DNA of 64,000 nt from Papilionanthe hookeriana x Papilionanthe teres (GCA_022702705.1 CM040430.1:12305324-12369323); one strand, 5' to 3'. Positions 12,123 through 21,903 are shown, counted from the stretch's first letter. Numbers and translations are program-made. Notes: generated from the sequence alone by a model not told the origin.

Positions 12123-12183
12123 TTCGGAGCTAAATTCGTGGGCAGCACAATAAGAAGCTTGGAGCTAACTTCGTGGGCAGCAC
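12123..12183. repeat. Two-copy 35-bp-period repeat
   Basis: TTCGGAGCTAAATTCGTGGG at 12123 and CTTGGAGCTAACTTCGTGGG at 12158 are both followed by CAGCAC. The 26-base units are spaced 35 bases apart. Confidence 0.7.
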
Positions 12184-12599
12184 GGCGAAAAATTCAAACC
12201 GAGCAATAAGATGATCTTCTTCGGCAAAACTCTCTCTTAGTTTAAATTACAACCTATAGGTGGAATCCAGGTAAAATAAACCCTACCTAATATTTATATT
12301 AGGTAGATGAACTTGTCGGTCACATATAAAAGGTTCACAGATCAAAAGAATGTCATAAACCTGTCTATATAGATGACGTGCCCACCGCAAAGATGATACA
12401 CTTATCTTTTGAGAAAGTGTATTATTCGTGGTATCAGGCACGATTATGTAAATTATTGGGCAAACGAGATCCATTCGGTCTCATTTTCCAAAAAAATTAA
12501 AACATACTACTTTCAAAACCAAAATTACATACCTTTTATATTATATTAAATTTTAAAACAATTTTCAAAATCGAAGCGAAAAAGCCGACTGACGCCCCT

Positions 12600-14560
12600 C
12601 AGGGTAAGTAATAGATCGGTCAACAAGTCGAGGCTCAAAGTGGTAGGTGACAGTTCTCTTAATCCTACATCTTAAAAATTGACAATAGCATAAGGTTAAT
12701 ACTAACACCAAAGTCACACAACCTTTCCAAAGAAGTTCTCTAATAGTAAGGGAACCAGGGTCTTTAAATTTTTGAGGGAGTTTTATTCGAAATAAGCACT
12801 GCACTCCTCACTAAGTGCTACAGTCTTAAAATCACCAAACTTCCTCTTCTTATTTATAATATCTTTCATGAACTTCACATAACTGGGCATCTCTTACAAG
12901 GCCTCAGCAAACGGGATATTGATTGTCAACTTCTTAAAAATTTCCAAAAATCGAGAAAATTATTGATCCAATTTTTGTTTGAGTCTCTAGAGAAAAGGTG
13001 TGGTGGTCTTACCAAGTTATTCCTAATGGGTGTGTCTGGTCTTCCTAGATCTTTAGAAGAGTCTTCTATATATCTTTTAGGCTCACCGTTCTCTTCTACC
13101 ACATCTAACTCTTCTATAAGTCCATGTTTTTCCAACTATCTTCCACTTCTCAACTTAATAGCTTTCACATATTCATTATTCTTCTCCTTTGGATTAATGT
13201 CGATGTTACTAGGAAGAGTTCCTTGGTGTCAATTACTAAGAGAGTTTGGTATTTGCCTCAATTGGTTTCTTATGTTCCTGATAGCTGCGCATTGACCTTG
13301 CAGTTGATTTCTCATCAACAATACAACTTCCTCCAAAGACTACTTCTTTTCTTTACATTGTTGGTTTGAATTAAAGCTAAGTGTGTAAGGAGGTCTCAAA
13401 TTGGTACTACCCTAATTGCTCTAATTTTCAAAAGGATTAGATTAATTATTCCCCCATTGTTGATTTCATGCCCCTTGATTATTATTCCAATTAAAATTAG
13501 AGTGATTCTTCCAACTACGATTATAAAAATTGGAATAATGGGTTATTCGTCCTATTTTTGATAGCATTCAGGTCTCAAGGGTGAAGCATTCTCATAAACC
13601 AGTTGTCTTATATGAATTCTCCTTTATTGCTGGTGGTCCTTATAGCTGGTTTATCCCTAGCTGATCTAGCTTTCTAGAGATAGAAGTTACCTGAGAAGTC
13701 TGAATTGAGAGAACATCTGTGTCATTTATACTGGCTACCTTTCTAGGATTCACTCTATGAAGATCATCGAAAATTATTGGTTGTCATCTCCTCAATCAAA
13801 GAATAGACTTATCAAAAGATTTCGACATAAGAGAACCATCTACAACAGCATCCATAATCGACCTATGAGATCCTACTAACCCGTTATAAAAAGTTTAAAT
13901 CATCAATCATCATGCAACGCATGGTGGGGACACTTCTTAAGGAGTTCCTTGAATCTTTCTCGAGCTTCATAGATAGATTCACCTTCATGCTGGCAAAAAG
14001 TAATTATATCATTCCTAAGTTTAGTCATTTTCGAAGGTGAAAAATATTTTGCTAAGAATTTCTGGGTCAATTCACTCCATGTCCTAATTAAACCTAGAGC
14101 TACCAAACTTAGCCACATTTTAGTTTTATCCCTCAAGGAGAAAGGAAAAAAAGCCTTAATCTCACAGCATCATTGGAAACATCGTTATAGTGAAATATGA
14201 CGCAAAGTTCTAAATAACTCGCTAAGTTTACGTTTGGATCTTCAGATGATGTTCCCTCAAACATATTATTCTGTACCATTTGGATAATAACAGACTTCAA
14301 TTCAAAAGCATTGGCTTCTACAACAGGTGTTTAGATACTAAGACGAATTTCATTGTCGTAGGCTTAACATAGTTTCTTAAAAGACTAAGTGTATCGTGAT
14401 GTTCATGGGCTTCTTGATTATTCCGAGGAATATTCGTCATCTCTCCTAAAAGTTGCTAAAATCTACTTTGTTTTCAAATTTTTTTACGGTTCTTTCTAGC
14501 TCAGAATCGTAGGGTTCAAGTCCAGAAGGTCCAAAACTACACAAATACTAACTAGATACC
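12600..14560 (-). pseudogene. Athila-2 gag and protease N-terminal part
   Basis: Minus-strand peptides in order: VVEANAFELKSVIIQMVQNN, EDPNVNLASYLELC, DKTKMWLSL, TQKFLAKYFSPSKMTKLRND, GESIYEARERFKELLKKC and PHHALHDD. These are the Athila capsid region. Near 12800-12600 KLPQKFKDPGSLTIRELL and DRSITYPEG mark the start of protease. A frameshift near 14140 and numerous stops break it. It aligns with Athila-1 at 43780-45470 and is cut at 12595 by the insertion. Confidence 0.7.
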
Positions 14561-14790
14561 ACTTGCCCTAATGAAAAATAACAAACATTTCAAACAAAAA
14601 CAACTAACTCAAGTAAACTACTAAATCAAAAACAAATACACGATCAACTGATTTTTAAAACACAATACTTTTACTTTTGTAAAGTAAAGAAACAAAAATA
14701 ATTGAATAGGAAATAGTGAGCACTACAGTTTTTCAAATCTAAGAATATACAGTTCAACTAAAATTTTCCTAATTCAAATTCATCATCGTT

Positions 14791-14810
14791 TCCCAGCAAC
14801 GATGTCAAAA
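14791..14810 (-). other. Primer binding site, tRNA-Asp type (Athila-2)
   Basis: The plus strand reads TCCCAGCAACGATGTCA, close to the 3' end of plant tRNA-Asp (TCCCCGGCAACGGCGCCA). The minus strand therefore carries the primer site used by Athila elements. It lies 3-4 bases inside the LTR end (TTGTCA at 14814). Confidence 0.7.
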
Positions 14811-14833
14811 ACTTGACAAGCCGCTCATGCTTT

Positions 14834-15272
14834 GCAACACTTGATGCATGCCAATTTTTTTGGTGAATTTTGTTTCACAGTGATAGGGAGAGCTAATATT
14901 GAAAGATCAAAAAGCAACGTCGCCATAAGCGCCTGGCTGTCACAAGTCAGTTATTCCTATGGTAACTTTTCTGATGCCTCCAGCTTCAAATTTCAAATGA
15001 ATAAAGGATCGATAAGTCACACTTTCACGGTTCGTATTCGCTTTGGAAATCAGAATCAAACAAGCTTTTACCCTTTTGTTCCACACGAGATTTGTGTTCT
15101 TGTTGAGCTCGTCTTAGGACACCTGTGTTACCATCTAACAAATGTGCCACCCTAGCCAAACTCACAACCTGGCAATCCGCCCAAATCGACCAGTCAGGGC
15201 GAGACTTAAAAGCCAAGAAGAGGGGTCAAGCCCTGCCTCCGTCTCACGGAATAAGTAAAATAATGTTAAAAG
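14834..15272 (-). pseudogene. 26S rRNA fragment (pseudogene), late domain V and adjacent region
   Basis: On the minus strand this matches my knowledge of plant nuclear 26S rRNA across about 430 bases: TTATTTTACTTATTCCGTGA near the 5' end, then GTCCTAAGACGAGCTCAACA, CTCGTGTGGAACAAAAGGGT, TGATTCTGATTTCC, GGATAACTG-like bases, AGCAACGTCG in complement and the GAATTCACC-like end. Many differences are C-to-T or G-to-A, as expected of decayed methylated DNA. About 17 foreign bases (14844-14860) interrupt it. It is not a functional gene: it is short, mutated and outside any rDNA array. It starts about 20 bases outside the Athila-2 LTR end. Confidence 0.88.
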
Positions 15273-15297
15273 TGAAATAAGGAGTTTCATCCCCGAA

Positions 15298-15615
15298 TTG
15301 AGTTCTACTTACAATTTTGTTACTCAACCACCCCATGCTAGACACGAGAAGTGGAAAGAGAAGATTTCAAATGTAAGGGCTCGAGATTTGCATTGCGAGA
15401 ACCCTTCTCTATATGCAACCCCCGCTCTGGATGTACCAAAAGAGGATGATTACCTACTTTACCAAAATATGTTGTGGAATGACAACACCACCATGATCAA
15501 CCTACCAGGAGACTTAATGTCATGCCATGAGGATTCAGGTGTCATTGGGATTAAAAACAAGGAACCAAAAGCTTCGACGAACGAGGTCGAAGCTCCCCCA
15601 ACCCCGGGACAGTGA
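15298..15615 (+). CDS. Unidentified 105-codon open frame
   Basis: Begins MSSTYNFVTQPPHARHEKW just after the rRNA fragment and ends APPTPGQ before a pyrimidine-rich tract. No family recognised; composition is unremarkable and charged. With no promoter, intron signal or homologue visible it may be chance or a piece of retroelement. Kept only because it is the longest clean frame between 15.3 and 16 kb. Confidence 0.15.
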   Translation: MSSTYNFVTQPPHARHEKWKEKISNVRARDLHCENPSLYATPALDVPKEDDYLLYQNMLWNDNTTMINLPGDLMSCHEDSGVIGIKNKEPKASTNEVEAPPTPGQ

Positions 15616-15619
15616 CGCA

Positions 15620-15760
15620 TTATCGCCGATGCTTCCCCTTCTTTTTCCTTTTCTTCTTTCCTCTGCCCTCTGCCCTCTTCCCTCGCTTTCCTTTCCCTCC
15701 CTTTCCTTTCGTCCCTTCATTTCTTTCCTTTCTTTCCTTCCTAACACTTTCCTATTTTAA
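15620..15760. repeat. Polypyrimidine tract
   Basis: About 140 bases almost entirely of C and T (CCTTTCC, CTCTGCC and TTTCC words) with no exact period. It creates spurious frames on both strands. Confidence 0.8.
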
Positions 15761-16856
15761 ATCTTTCCTAAATCTAAAATTTTGAAGATATTTTATTCTC
15801 CCTCCTTAATTTAAATCATTTCTTATTTTATATCCTTTTCTAAAAATCTGAAATCCTGATTATATTTTATTCTCCTTTTTTATTTTAAATCCTTTATTAT
15901 TTTAAATATTTTTCTAAAATTTCTACTTTCTTATTTTCATTACCTAAAATAAATCTAGTCTCTTTTATGTTGTTTTATCTGAATTCAGATTTATCCTAGA
16001 GTCTTTCCCTTCGAAGGTTGTATCCAAGGGATTGGATGGCGCTCCGGCTATATATCTCTCCCGAGGAGGTGTTTATCTTTCCTCTACCTTCCCCGTGCTT
16101 CCTGCATCACTCCCCATCACCTTATATTGTTTTCTTCATCCAGAACAACAAGGAATTGTTGTATTCCAGCAGTTTCAAGCCTCCATCCTTGCTGCCACCT
16201 CCTAAAATAACAAGGATCTACTGTTTCCTGCAGTTCCACCCGCCCCCATCACCTTCTCCTCCCTCATCCTTGCCGGCCTCACTGTCCCAGCCCTCCACCG
16301 TTACTTTCGCAGCATGCAACGCCTTTGCTTTGTTGTTTTCTTGTTGTCAAACAATCCCAAACAGCAACAGGCTATTGTTTTGACCGACTCCCCAAGCTGC
16401 CTTGCTTTTACAACGACTACCCGTCCCCCTCCCGCCACCTGCCTACAGCCGCAGCCCTCTTTCCTCAGCCACCAACGGTCGTCCAGCAGCCTTTATCCTC
16501 GTCGTCCCCCATGGACGCCATTTAATGTTTATGTTGTCATGTTTATTTGTCGTTTATTTCCCGCATCATGTTTGTAATATGTGTGGAATTCATAAATAAT
16601 ATTTATGTTTCCATTGTGGTTTGAGTTGACTCTGGTATTATAATGTTTACTATTTATTTATGACGCACAACCATAAACTATATCAAGAATCCTGCAAGAT
16701 AAGAATAGCAATTTCAAACATATTTTTACAGATTCAGATATCATCTCAAAAGCTATTGTAAAAAAATCCCTGCACAACTGCACAGACGTGTCTTTAAAAA
16801 CCTTTGGTGGAAGAATAGAATTTAATCCAGATCATGATATTGATCTCGTTGTAAAA
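15761..16856. other. Unassigned stretch with a promoter-like segment
   Basis: AT-rich to about 16010, then GGCTATATATCTCTCC (16047-16062, TATA-like) followed by a C-rich region to 16515 with overlapping proline/serine-rich frames in all three plus frames, the pattern of a pyrimidine-rich leader rather than a protein. 16640-16856 is AT-rich. No domain recognised; an LTR remnant or an old gene 5' end are both possible. Confidence 0.3.
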
Positions 16857-17945
16857 CTGAGGGCCCGTTTGGGACAGCTTATTGGGTGCGGCGGCGTTTT
16901 GAAAACGCCGCTCTGCCGTTTGAATAGAGCGTTTTGGGTCGGATTATTGGTGTCGCCGCTTATTCGTAACGCACATTTCTACGTAATAGGATAAGCAGCT
17001 CGCTCCCCGCGTCCCGCTTATCCGCTCTGCGTTATGTAAAAAATTCCATCGGAGCCCCTTCGCGTCCCTCGCCCCTTCACAGGTCGATCTCCTCCGTTCG
17101 AACTCATCTCCTTCACGTCTACTGGAGATCGTCGCCTCGCCTCGCAGCTCCATCTCCTCCGATCGTCACCTTGCCTCGCAGCTCAGCTTCGATTCCCAGT
17201 CCTAGCCTCGCCTCGCAGCTCCGATCGTCGCCTTGCCTCGCCTCGCAGCCTCGATTCCCAGTCTCGTTAGGTATTCGCAGCTCCGATCTTCACCTCGCCT
17301 CGCAGCTCCGATCGTCGCCTCGCCTCGCCTCGCAGCCTCGATTCCCAGTCCCGTTAGGTATTCGCAGCTCCGATCGTCTTATGCTTGAATTCAGCTATTA
17401 CTATCTGCTTTAAAGTAAAATTTTAATTGAATAACGGGGCTTTTTGTTGTACTTTTACTGTTGTAAAGATGAAGATAAAATGGAAGTCGTTGACTAAAGA
17501 TATCATTCTTTTATATTATTATTATCCATGCCTTAAGTGCTAAACCGTCTCAGGCACTAGTAGAAACTTTGTCAGATGCTATGACAACCTTTCTTTTTTA
17601 TGTCATTTATCTATGTCAGGAGGATGCAGAATGTAGTAAGCTGGCTGAGAAGTAGGAACAATGTTATTATTTATTTTAAAATATTGGTGGAATTGAGCAG
17701 TAAATCAATAGACATAGTAAAATTACTCTTCATATTTTGGTGCTACAAGTAGCAGACATATACAGCGTTCAGGGGCATAAGAGTCATTTATTTATGAACA
17801 GCTGCTAATCAGCTGTTTTCCAAACGCCCAAACCAAACAAACAGACAGCTTATTCGAATCGACTACACATCGACGATTATCGAATAGCTGATACTTATCC
17901 GAATAAGTTCGAATAATCGCAATTACGCCCTAAATAGACCCTGAG
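16857..17945. mobile_element. Non-autonomous DNA transposon, about 1.08 kb
   Basis: Terminal inverted repeats GGCCCGTTTGGGAC (16862) and, in complement, GGTCTATTTAGGGC (17940) match at 9 of 14 positions, and CTGAG stands on both sides (16857-16861, 17941-17945). Subterminal GCTTATTCG and CGAATAAG words occur repeatedly in both arms. There is no transposase. The GGGCCCGTTTGG-type terminus is common in plant hAT and Mutator non-autonomous elements, but a 5-bp duplication is not diagnostic of either. The interior is GC-rich and exon-like. Confidence 0.55.
17209..17378. repeat. 85-bp direct duplication inside the DNA transposon
   Basis: Two copies (about 17209-17293 and 17294-17378) carry GCAGCTCCGATCGTCGCC, GCCTCGATTCCCAGTC and CGTTAGGTATTCGCAG. 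CGTTAG followed by GTATTC resembles an exon end with a splice donor, so the segment may be a captured and duplicated first exon. Confidence 0.7.
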
Positions 17946-18870
17946 TCACTGAGTAACCAATTCAACATTCATTAAGGCAGCAAAAATACTAAAGAAAAAG
18001 ATGAATATTAACTTATTCTAAAATTGAGCTAAAATGTAGAAAAATACTTTTACGAGTATAGATTTTTAAAACATATTATAAGAAAATAAAACCGATTAAA
18101 ACTCTCAAACAAAGTAAAAACAAATTTGTGATGTAATGAAATCTGGAAATACAGCTGAAATAAAAAATATTAAAATTTTCAAATCAACGGCTGCTTATTA
18201 ACAACAATCCTCACCTAGTTAGTGCCTACAACATCAAGTCAAACAATCCAATACCTAGAAAATACCTGGATATAAAATGATAAAATTAAAAATGCACGTA
18301 TTAAAGCGGTCTTAAATTTCAGATGGCGGCAGATCACCAGGAAAACATCATGAACCTACACTAAATTATGACCCAAAATGCATAAGGGTCAAGGGGAAAG
18401 ACAATCACATGCATTAGAATGCAAAACCAGCAAGTTATCACCATGAAACTTTAAAATTTTGATCGGAAAATAATTTCCTTTCACATTTAAAAACAATCTC
18501 ATCAAAAAAGGGTCATACATGAATGATGCAGCTTTGAACAGAATGGAGTAAGAGAGTTACTCAACTTGCTCACTAATAAGTGGAAGAGCCTAAGAACATA
18601 AAAGCAATAAATTTCTCATTTACTGGGCCTAGTTGAAATGTTATTCAAATATGACTTCTAATGGAGTGAAAATAAGCAAATCAATTTGATTCACCCCATC
18701 CAAACATAAGATCAACTGGTTTATTCAAAAAGCCAAATTACAAGATTCAAAATCTGACCTATAAGATAGAAAAAACCTGATACATGTACAACGCACTTAG
18801 ACCTAATAGTTGGATGCTTTGTTATTAACTGCAAGATTCAGACTTCAAGGCTTAGCATGTATGAACATGT
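17946..18870. other. AT-rich DNA, no feature seen
   Basis: No coding frame above 60 codons, no terminal repeats and no recognisable family. If the ARF exon at 20.7 kb belongs to an intact gene, this would be intron. Confidence 0.4.
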
Positions 18871-18875
18871 GAGTG

Positions 18876-18957
18876 ATTATATATACATACATATATATCT
18901 ATATATACATACATATATATCTATATATACATACATATATATCTATATATATATATT
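18876..18957. repeat. Compound TATA/CATA microsatellite
   Basis: Three near-identical units of about 24 bases, each with TATACATACATATATATC, followed by TATATATATAT. Confidence 0.9.
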
Positions 18958-19039
18958 TCACAGCCCAACATATAAGTTTATAAAATGCAATAAAAATATA
19001 AATAAGCTAGATGCACACAAAGGGTAGTTAAATTCTTCT

Positions 19040-19040
<1 letters not shown>

Positions 19041-19104
<64 letters not shown>

Positions 19105-19131
19105 ATATGTATATATATATATGTATATATG

Positions 19132-19220
<89 letters not shown>
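19041..19220. repeat. Long (AT)n microsatellite with GTAT interruptions
   Basis: About 180 bases of alternating A and T with interspersed TATGTATA. Any open frame here is a microsatellite artefact. Such tracts can extrude cruciforms and often collapse in assembly. Confidence 0.95.
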
Positions 19221-19225
<5 letters not shown>

Positions 19226-19479
19226 TTCTAATTGGTGTGTGTCATATTAGTAAAATAAAGACAAAATATATGTTAAGCAATTTTTGAATGTGATATTAAC
19301 AACTACGAATTAGCATTATTAAGAGTGAAGGGCATACCATGGTGGATAGATTAAAGTCATCTTAAATCTAACTTCTAGAAGTATGGGTAGATGCTTAAAG
19401 TGGAGAATTCCTCAGGTGTTGTAATGATAAGTGGATATAATGAATATTTAAAAATAAATTTTATAAAAATGCAATCAGC

Positions 19480-19885
19480 ACACCAACGTTCTATGGATTC
19501 AAAGGTTAGACAGTAGAAAAATTGTAGACACCTCGGTAGAATGTGGAAAAATGAGGAAGTTAAAAATTAAAAAAAATTGGCAAAACAAGAAAGGATAAAT
19601 TAAGAAATAACTAGTGGATGAACAGTAAGGCAATTGAAAAATAACTTGGAGAGTTTGGATACATTAATAAAAGGGAGAAAATGCACATATTAGATAAATG
19701 GATTAAATTAGTGGCAAGGGATGAGAAAGGAGTATACTAGAGGTTATATGGATAAAATTACTTCAAAATAATTTGCAAATGATAGAATCCCTTTAAACAA
19801 CAATAAGGAAAAACAAATGAAAAAAGAGTATTCATAAAACTAATCTCAAATACTTGGGATTAGGGTCATGATGGTGATCAAGAAT
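19480..19885 (+). mobile_element. Degenerate RTE-type LINE 3' end
   Basis: The plus strand reads as the decayed C-terminus of an RTE-type reverse transcriptase: a VDEQ-like start, then WRVWIH and KGENAHIR where the family has its RWFGHV/APVRR motif. It ends with CAAATACTTGGGATTAGGGT then ATGATGGTGATC, resembling the hairpin and short repeat tail of plant RTE elements. Many stops; 5'-truncated. It is a separate, more decayed insertion than the LINE at 29.2 kb. Confidence 0.45.
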
Positions 19886-20740
19886 AAAAACTGCTACAAG
19901 TAAATCCAAACTATCAAGAATTAATCCAACTCATTTGAAACATCAAGTTGCCACTTAACTATGATTAAATATTTATTTCTTAAAACCAAAATAGATACAA
20001 AACTTCACACTTTCCAAAACCAGCACAAAGACATGCAGATTGCATTATCTCTTAACTTCCATCAACCTCATGAATGCCTATTTTTCCCATTACTATTTTT
20101 GTTTGAATCATTATAATGAGGATGAATATAATCGTTATACCCAAAACATTGCCCAATTGATGATAACAAAATATCTTCGCTGTTCCATTGCCAAAAAAAA
20201 AAAAGTATGAAAATTGTTGACAATGCAAAGTTGTGGACCTGACCTACTCACCCTAATCTAATAACCCAATGTCTTTTGTCATCTTTTCACCCATAAACAA
20301 TGATGCAGTCGATTGAAGTATTCAATTATATACTCTATTCTTTTGGTCATTCCCTAGCACCATTACTCGTATATTTCCTATAACCGTACTAGCAAGCAAA
20401 CATCCCATAAGCAATGGCATCTAATTAACTCCATCACTAAAAATACCTACAAATCCAAGGTAATAGCGAAACATAAACTTCTTTGACCTATAGTTTAACT
20501 TTCAGCAGCTAAACTAAAGTAATACCCAGACAAAAACGAAACACTATAGCAAATGGAAAGATCAGATAACACAATATCATATTCAATAAACTAATTTACT
20601 AATCATTGAACCATATCAGCAAAGTAAACCTATAACCAAGTCATGAAGCATTAATCATCCACCTCAATGTTTTGTAAATCCGTCAAATATATAAAAACAG
20701 AATCAGATATTGATAGGATGGAACACAAACTCCATCAGGT
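19886..20740. other. AT-rich DNA between LINE remnant and ARF exon
   Basis: Searched on the minus strand for the next ARF exon (a WDLGGQ-type start); none found. A run of 12 A residues near 20193 is the only simple feature. Confidence 0.45.
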
Positions 20741-20746
20741 ACAAAC

Positions 20747-20938
20747 CTCAAACCGTATGTTCTTGTAAACAACTTCTTCTACATTACTACCCACTGTAGG
20801 ATTCGTAGTGACCACCTCTCCCAAATGCAATTTGTAGAGCGTCGTCGTCTTTCCGGCATTATCCAAACCTACGACCACGATTTTATACTCCTTAGCCGGA
20901 AACAGCATGAACCAGAATCTCGATAACAGCGCCCCCAT
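20747..20938 (-). CDS. ARFC1: ADP-ribosylation factor C1 / ARL5-type small GTPase, first coding exon only
   Basis: The exon encodes 64 residues from MGALLSRFWFMLFPAKEYK to YKNIRFE, then a splice donor (GAG then gtttgt, gt at 20746-20745) at a codon boundary. Gly2 is the family's myristoylation site. GLDNAGKT (24-31) is the nucleotide-binding P-loop; TNPTVGSN (45-52) holds the switch I threonine. Plant ARFC1 proteins are about 183 residues and share this N-terminus almost exactly; they are ARL5-related GTPases of the Golgi/trans-Golgi. The start is fixed by the conserved MG and by a splice acceptor (tattag, exon from 20957) in the 5' UTR. No later exon (switch II, NKQD) lies between 20746 and the left edge, so the gene is truncated or has a very long first intron. 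Confidence 0.85.
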
Positions 20939-21139
20939 CTTTCCAACAGTTCAAAACCTAATAATAAGCAAAAATCAACAAGTTAAAATCTAAAATTTGA
21001 TCCAACAAAAAAAGCCCCTTAGGGCTCCTCCCAAGACGATCCCTAGGAGTGATTCATGATAAGTAATCGAATCAGGTGAATCAGAACCAGATCAAAGAGC
21101 CAGAAACTCGGAGAGAAGAAGAGATGAAAGGGATCTCAC

Positions 21140-21360
21140 CTAATAGCAGGGATCGATGGGTGGTATGAGTTGGGCAACTGGATCCGAAGGATAAAGGATA
21201 TCGTACCTATCCAGTTTTCCTTCAACGGGCTGTAGGAACCATGGCCTTAGAGAAGAAAGCAGAGAGGAGCAAGAGAAAGCCCCAGTTTATTCGTAAACGT
21301 GAAGGAGTAGAATGGAGGAAGGCAGAAGGAAAGATGGTCGACTGTAAGAGAACTCGGAAA
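21140..21360 (-). other. ARFC1: 5' UTR exon and leader intron of the ARF gene, with a short upstream ORF
   Basis: The minus strand has a pyrimidine-rich leader ending CTGCTATTAG followed by donor gtgagatcc (gt at 21139-21138). The leader intron runs to the acceptor at 20959-20958. Inside the exon a six-codon upstream ORF (MVPTAR) spans 21242-21222, which could lower translation. The cap site is unplaced; no clear TATA box is visible within 100 bases. Confidence 0.6.
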
Positions 21361-21417
21361 TTTAAGCATTTACACGTTCCCACTCTCAAACTTTAATTTT
21401 TACTTCTAGAGCACCTT

Positions 21418-21605
21418 TTCAATATATATGTGTCATATAATTTGTATGCATTTACATAACTAATATCTAAATTTTAATATTTTACGTTTATACATTTTGT
21501 TTATGTATGGAAAGGTGTGTTCACCTTTTAGAAATGATTAGATTTAAGTGTTATAATTATACGATAAAAATTTAATTTTTAGATATATAAATTCACGAGA
21601 ATTGT
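21418..21605. repeat. Possible fourth, decayed copy of the 240-bp MITE family
   Basis: GCATTTACATAACTAATATC near 21449 and TTTTTAGATATATAAATTCAC near 21577 resemble the two arms of the MITEs at 21.96, 22.40 and 23.20 kb, but pairing is weak. Confidence 0.25.
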
Positions 21606-21650
21606 CCTTATATAGAAGTCCTATTACCAAACCGTTTTGGTGGCCCAATC

Positions 21651-21903
21651 TGGGAAATAATATTACGTGCGGAGTCTGATATATTCGAACTCCAATAACA
21701 TGGTAGTGCGTGGCACATTTAGATCAGTTCAAGATGATACAAAATATGTACCCTCAAAATAAAAGCAGGATATAAGCAGAGTATAAGTTTTGTACCCTGT
21801 CAGTACCTCAGGGTACAAATAGAGTACAAACTTATATCCTACTTTACCCTGACCCACCATTAATCAAGATGCTATTGGAGCAAGGCACGTAATATTTTCC
21901 CCA
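21651..21903. mobile_element. MITE upstream of the ARF gene, nested inverted repeats
   Basis: The outer arms GGGAAATAATATTACGTGC (21651) and GCACGTAATATTTTCCCC (ends 21903) are inverted copies with a small indel. The interior is a second foldback: GTACCCT...GGATATAAG...TTTTGTACCCTG on the left and its inverse around CAGGGTACAAA, CTTATATCC and TTACCCTGA on the right, with a 9-base loop. No coding capacity and no clear target duplication. It lies about 300 bases upstream of the ARF leader exon. Confidence 0.7.

Larger units (their letters stand above)
7881..12599. mobile_element. 4.7-kb insertion in Athila-2 protease with CCCCT target duplication
   Basis: Homology to the gypsy protease stops at 7885 and resumes at 12595. 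CCCCT stands on both sides (7881-7885 and 12595-12599), giving an insert of 7886-12594 that begins TGTTGATC and ends ACTGACG. A 5-bp duplication and a TG start fit an LTR-class integrase. I found no internal LTR pair and no pol peptide. It may be a very long solo LTR, consistent with a CCTATAACC element near 8589 followed by a long CT-rich leader-like stretch (8620-9190). It also holds a 61-bp tandem repeat and a 35-bp one. Other element classes are not excluded. Confidence 0.6.
3832..14814 (-). mobile_element. Athila-like Ty3/gypsy element, minus strand (Athila-2), split
   Basis: In minus-strand order it has an LTR stub (14814-14835), a tRNA-Asp-type primer site (14791-14810), gag (about 14560-12850), the protease start (about 12850-12600), a foreign insertion (12594-7886), the protease end, RT, RNase H, integrase (7880-4600), a polypurine tract (4404-4412) and the start of the 3' LTR (from 4403 downward). 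Its peptides are collinear with Athila-1. Stops and frameshifts occur every few dozen codons, so it is inactive and older-looking than Athila-1. The left limit of the 3' LTR is unclear; the gag-only element abuts it near 3832. Confidence 0.75.

Noticed and set aside
12430..12445. tRNA-Met primer site (GTGGTATCAGGCAC)
   Set aside because: No LTR end with CA lies directly upstream and no coding interior follows; recorded only as an option for the 4.7-kb insert.
14834..15272. Functional rRNA gene
   Set aside because: Only a short, heavily mutated part of 26S, with an internal insertion and no neighbouring 18S, 5.8S or spacer.
16018..16599. Overlapping proline/serine-rich frames as a protein gene
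   Set aside because: All three plus frames are open because the DNA is C-rich; none shows a domain or splice pattern.
19057..19287. Open frame of Tyr-Ile repeats
   Set aside because: It is a translated (AT)n microsatellite; the same artefact occurs on both strands at 28912-29249.
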